Shown here one piece after another: positions 7,626 through 10,252 of a DNA stretch of 10,252 nucleotides. The stretch spans positions 1 through 10,252 of the forward strand of contig JAOXYB010065934.1 in assembly GCA_028565635.1 (NCBI GenBank), given 5' to 3'. The DNA is from Phoronis ovalis (taxonomy: Eukaryota; Phoronida; Phoronidae). Each line of letters opens with the position of its first letter. Within the stretch, counting starts at the first letter, position 1. The position numbers and the translations under genes were made by a program. The notes below the pieces were generated by a model. The model was not told the DNA's origin. It was given only the letters and a program-made list of their open reading frames with translations, and made no database searches.

Positions 7626-9276
7626 CTGAAATGTTCATTAAAAATACTCATCAACATTTTATCAGCTTATAATTAGTAGAGACATAACATAAATATTAAT
7701 ATCTGTTGTAAGAAAGAACTTCCACAAAACTGTCAGTGGACTCTTTCAGATATTAATTGAATTCTGTTTTGAGATTCCGTGCTTGGAAAGAGACTGGGAA
7801 GCTATATCATACATCACACCCTACCATCTGGTGGCGTATAAAAAACTAGTCAGATTATCTATCGAAATCCACCAATAAGACGAAAGACATAAATATTTTC
7901 GGTTGCAACTAAAAATATTGTAATTAGTTATATGACCACTTCATATTTCTTTTTACCTGCTCTGCTGTGTCTCCGACGACTGTTTTCGTTATGTTACACA
8001 CCTGTCCGTTTGGAAAGGTATGGATTTCCGTCCATATGTCATCAACAAACGAGATACACATCTACAAAAGGGTAAGTTCAAAAATAATAAAAAATTAACA
8101 GTACCTTTTTATTCAATAAAGTGCATCTTTTATTGCAATAATTTAACATTTTTTTAAAAATTACCATACCCTACATAACTTTGTAACTGGTTTTAAAATG
8201 TTTTAACATGCAAAAAGCATGTTTATTTATTTTATTTACAGAACGGAGAAGGTAGTGGTGGAGTTTATGCATTATTGCCCAGACCTTAGATGCCGAGTAT
8301 TTCACAGATCTCCATAGTATGGAGTCAGATCAAGACAATGCCAAATTCAGTCACAATTTGCAAGGAACCGTATATTAAGTTTCTTGCGGCGGGTGACCAC
8401 AACTTTTTTTATAGAGATGTCAAAAATCCTGAACCGATTACAACTTTACAAGGTTCCTGGCAAATTCCGATTGAAATCTAAATATTCATGGATATCGATG
8501 GAAGTTCAAAAACAAGTTACTGCGATCAGATAGTTGGTGAGACCCTGGTCAATATAATGTTTCTCTTTGAAACAAAGTATGAACCGGTCAACATCATACA
8601 TGTAACAATTTTAACCTCGGCCATTCCCATCGGTGTATTCTGTTGAAACGATACTCCTGGGCAGAAAGTGGTCTGCATCTCACATCCGGGGCACGTTGTT
8701 GTTATGGTCCATTTTTCACCATCTCGCGTGTATGTCATTACTGGCCGTGGAGCATTCTTAATCATATCTTGGATTTGTTGTGTAACACCTATAACATAAT
8801 TTATTTTGTGATAGTTTTAATAGAAGCTGCAGCTATTCTTGCAAATCTACATGACCTGACTGTCTTTGCGTTTTATTAGCTGTATAATGTATTGTTAGTA
8901 TTGTGTTATTCTAATGTATATTATTTCGTTCTAAAAACTGGATCCACCAATTTCAAAGTATATTCAAATACGATGTTAGTATGTATAACTAATATAAAAC
9001 TTGTGTATAAAGTATAAGTTATAAAGTACATTAAAGAAGGTGGGTCAAAAAAGTTTAAGGCGTTTCATGCAGGGGGTCAAACATTTGATAAAGGCCAACA
9101 TTACCCGCCCCCGTAAGTACTGACTAGTCCCTTATTGCTATCCGACTGATGGGATCCAGTAACCTACTCGAGAAAGGGCACTACACTGACTACGTATTAT
9201 AATTACCCATTGCAGCTGCAATGTCATCTTCGTTTTCGGCTGATACGAATTCCCAAGTACCTATGTACTTGTCCAT
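7569..9276 (-). CDS. FABP: Fatty-acid-binding protein (FABP/iLBP family), complete, four exons, 134 aa
   Basis: Minus-strand join 9276..9207, 8788..8616, 8061..7957, 7625..7569 (70+173+105+57 nt). FABPs are small cytosolic ten-strand beta-barrels that carry fatty acids or other lipids; invertebrate members include the squid Na/Ca-exchanger regulatory protein. Seen: GTWEFVSAEN at residues 6-15, matching the first-strand signature; a helix-turn-helix region about 16-36; TRDGEKWTI (44-52), matching the DG-x-W-x-I strand; FPNG in strand H; and a final YKKKSE tail. Total length, exon sizes and phases (1, 0, 0) match the classical animal FABP gene; exon 2 is exactly the usual 173 nt. From exon 2 into exon 3, the alignment to vertebrate FABPs recalled from memory needs no gap. 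Odd: the conserved carboxylate-binding arginines appear replaced by Lys107 and Ala127, while Tyr129 stays; five cysteines, including CPGC. Start 9276: in-frame stop upstream at 9324-9322, purine at -3 and G at +4. Confidence 0.88.
7957..8061 (-). CDS. FABP exon 3
   Basis: 105 nt (35 codons, one more than the common 34), acceptor TTTTGTAG|A, donor GAGCAG|GTAAAA. It codes MCISFVDDIWTEIHTFPNGQ and then VCNITKTVVG, covering strands F to I. Lys107 in NITK aligns with the first of the two usual ligand-binding arginines. Confidence 0.85.
8062..8615 (-). other. FABP intron 2
   Basis: 554 nt. It contains a perfect 7-bp stem with a 5-nt A loop (8205-8223) and a less AT-rich patch at about 8242-8529 whose plus-strand frames are partly open (one frame from about 8290 to 8481, another from 8318 to 8526). 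I could not recognise any protein in it; a decayed mobile-element fragment is possible. Confidence 0.6.
8616..8788 (-). CDS. FABP exon 2
   Basis: 173 nt, acceptor TTATAG|G, donor GAG|GTTAAA (non-consensus after GT). It codes residues 24-81: GVTQQIQDMI at the second helix, APRPVMTYTRDGEKW, then a Cys-rich stretch with CPGC (56-59) and a further CPG (66-68), and FQQNTPMGMAE. The frame stays open past the donor for about 90 bases, but homology stops at the donor. Confidence 0.85.
8789..9206 (-). other. FABP intron 1
   Basis: 418 nt, phase 1, GTAATT to TTATAG. It contains two GGGTCA motifs on plus (about 9042-9047 and 9075-9080), like nuclear-receptor half-sites, but they are about 30 bp apart with no standard spacing. 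Open frames on the plus strand here look like chance. Confidence 0.7.
9207..9276 (-). CDS. FABP exon 1
   Basis: 70 nt coding for residues 1-23 plus one base, ending ATGG|GTAATT (phase 1). It begins MDKYIGTWEFVSAEN and ends DDIAAAMG, the first strand and first helix. In the usual signature Asn is followed by Phe or Tyr; here it is Glu. Confidence 0.85.
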
Positions 9277-9697
9277 TCTAGAATCTTTCTGTGGTAGTGT
9301 TATGAGATGCGATATGTAAGCCTAGAATTTAAAAAAAAATAAAACAAATTACGACATAAATGTGGTTAATAACCACGTTCTAATTGGGATGTACCATAAA
9401 GCTGCTAAAAAATACAGTGTCTTCCACTTCAGGTGCGAGTGATCACCTTCAATTGCACAAGGCTGATCCTACTCCGCCAGCCTGAAAAACCTGCGCTGTC
9501 GGATCGCCGGAAACTAAAACAGCAGCGACATACAAAAAATGTCATCATTTACATTTCTGCTTACCTGTTTACTTTACCTCGGTGCTTTATGTCATAGACA
9601 CGTCTAATAAGGGGGCAGATGATCCCCTGATCGAGCTGATCTTTAAGTTCAATTTATAGTTGCATAATACAGTTGGTCTAGACTTCGTCTATTTATA
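9277..9697 (-). promoter_or_regulatory. Probable FABP 5' leader: TATA box, non-coding exon and leader intron
   Basis: On the minus strand TATAAATA lies at 9697-9690, in a GCGTATAAATAGAC context. A strong donor AACAG|GTAAGC lies at 9565/9564, and an acceptor TTCTAG|G, preceded by a long T-run, at 9322/9321. These fit a transcript starting near 9665, with a non-coding first exon to 9565, an intron of 243 nt (9564-9322), and a short leader to the ATG at 9276. A minimal ATG-ACA-TAA uORF sits at 9595-9587. The exon structure is a prediction; no TATA-like element was seen nearer the ATG. Confidence 0.4.
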
Positions 9698-10252
9698 CGC
9701 CTGGTTGACTTTATATTTTAAAACTTGTTCAAGCGTATTCAAGGTTATTTGTATGTCACACATGAATATAAAGCTTTACAATTGGTCGTTTCTCAAGCAG
9801 CCTTGGTCAGCAAATAATAATTAATGACACAGTTTATGTATCAAAATCATACGAGTCTAATCCCCAAAATATATAAAGTACGATTTCTCTACCATTAGGT
9901 TTTTACTAATTTTTTGTAATGGTTATATATGCTTCGATTTATTTAAATTACCTCTCACTACGAAGTATATATCAGCTAGCAATTAATTCTGTCTTATACA
10001 GACACGCTATTTACTATATATACCGTATTACCCTGTTAGTAAGATCCGAGTCTTACGTTCGAATTAAGATCCGGTCTTGAAAGTAAGACCCGGGTCTAAC
10101 TATAGAACTAAAACTCATTTCTTAAAATCGGCGGCACCGATATAAAAATATTTAAAAAATATATGATAAAGTAATGCATTGATCTTCGTCAGTTCATTTA
10201 GCTACAAGGGCGTTCCTTTGCCTTAACTTTGCAAAATCACGAATATATGTAT
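9698..10252. other. Unannotated flank with a cluster of quasi-palindromes
   Basis: No coding exon was recognised. The stretch is AT-rich except for 10039-10100, where three related inverted-repeat units occur: GTAAGA/TCTTAC arms around TCCGAG (10039-10056), a TAAGATCCGGTCTTGA unit (10065-10080), and AGACCCGGGTCT, a perfect 12-bp palindrome (10086-10097). Confidence 0.5.
10039..10100. repeat. Three tandem related quasi-palindromes
   Basis: Each unit has the form TAAGAYCC then GGTCT with small changes, and the unit starts are 25 and 19 bases apart. It could be a degraded short tandem repeat, the end of a mobile element or a cluster of dimeric factor sites; the sequence does not decide. Confidence 0.45.

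Noticed and set aside
1488-7880. Loose similarity between 1488-1550 and 7816-7880 around a CTAGTGGCG/CTGGTGGCG core
   Set aside because: Only a short core matches with confidence; may be an old dispersed repeat but cannot be supported by eye.
8643-8879. Plus-strand open frame of 78 codons
   Set aside because: Antisense to FABP exon 2 and intron 1; the minus strand carries the homology.
9042-9080. Two GGGTCA motifs as a possible nuclear-receptor element in FABP intron 1
   Set aside because: The spacing of about 30 bp fits no direct or inverted repeat element; the motif is short and common.
10056-10066. GTTCGAAT resembling a tRNA T-loop
   Set aside because: No acceptor stem, D-arm or anticodon arm can be folded around it.

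Overview
The window comes from a metazoan nuclear genome. It has AT-rich non-coding DNA, GT-AG introns, SLC6 and FABP family proteins, and no sign of operons or ribosome binding sites. A bivalve mollusc or another lophotrochozoan seems likely, because SLC6 and FABP families are often expanded there, but the lineage is inference. All reading was by eye, with no database search.

Layout. 1-1794 is non-coding: either the large second intron of the first gene or its decayed 3' side. 1795-3451 (minus) holds the first two coding exons of an SLC6 Na+/Cl- coupled transporter of the glycine-transporter type; its last exons are not in the window. 3452-3831 is a 380-bp divergent intergenic region. 3832-7046 (plus) is a complete four-exon paralogue of 778 residues. 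7047-7568 is the space between two convergent 3' ends. 7569-9276 (minus) is a complete four-exon fatty-acid-binding-protein (FABP) gene of 134 residues that open-reading-frame listing misses because its exons are 57-173 nt. 9277-10252 holds its probable 5' leader and promoter, then unannotated DNA.

The two transporters are a head-to-head duplicate pair. They share the position and phase of their first two introns, have almost gap-free similarity in a long exon coding TM2-TM7, and both have a short uORF whose stop lies one base before the main ATG. Both keep the Na+/Cl- symport core of the family. They differ mainly in the cytosolic N-tail, where the minus-strand gene has three copies of a seven-residue motif, and in the glycosylated second extracellular loop. 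The plus-strand protein ends in a class I PDZ ligand.

The FABP gene keeps the classical four-exon, phase 1-0-0 structure of animal FABPs but appears to lack the arginine pair that usually holds the fatty-acid carboxylate. It also has a cysteine cluster in the mid-barrel. Other structures are a TTAA-flanked foldback element in an SLC6 intron, a palindrome and E2F-type site in the divergent promoter, and three related quasi-palindromes near the right edge.
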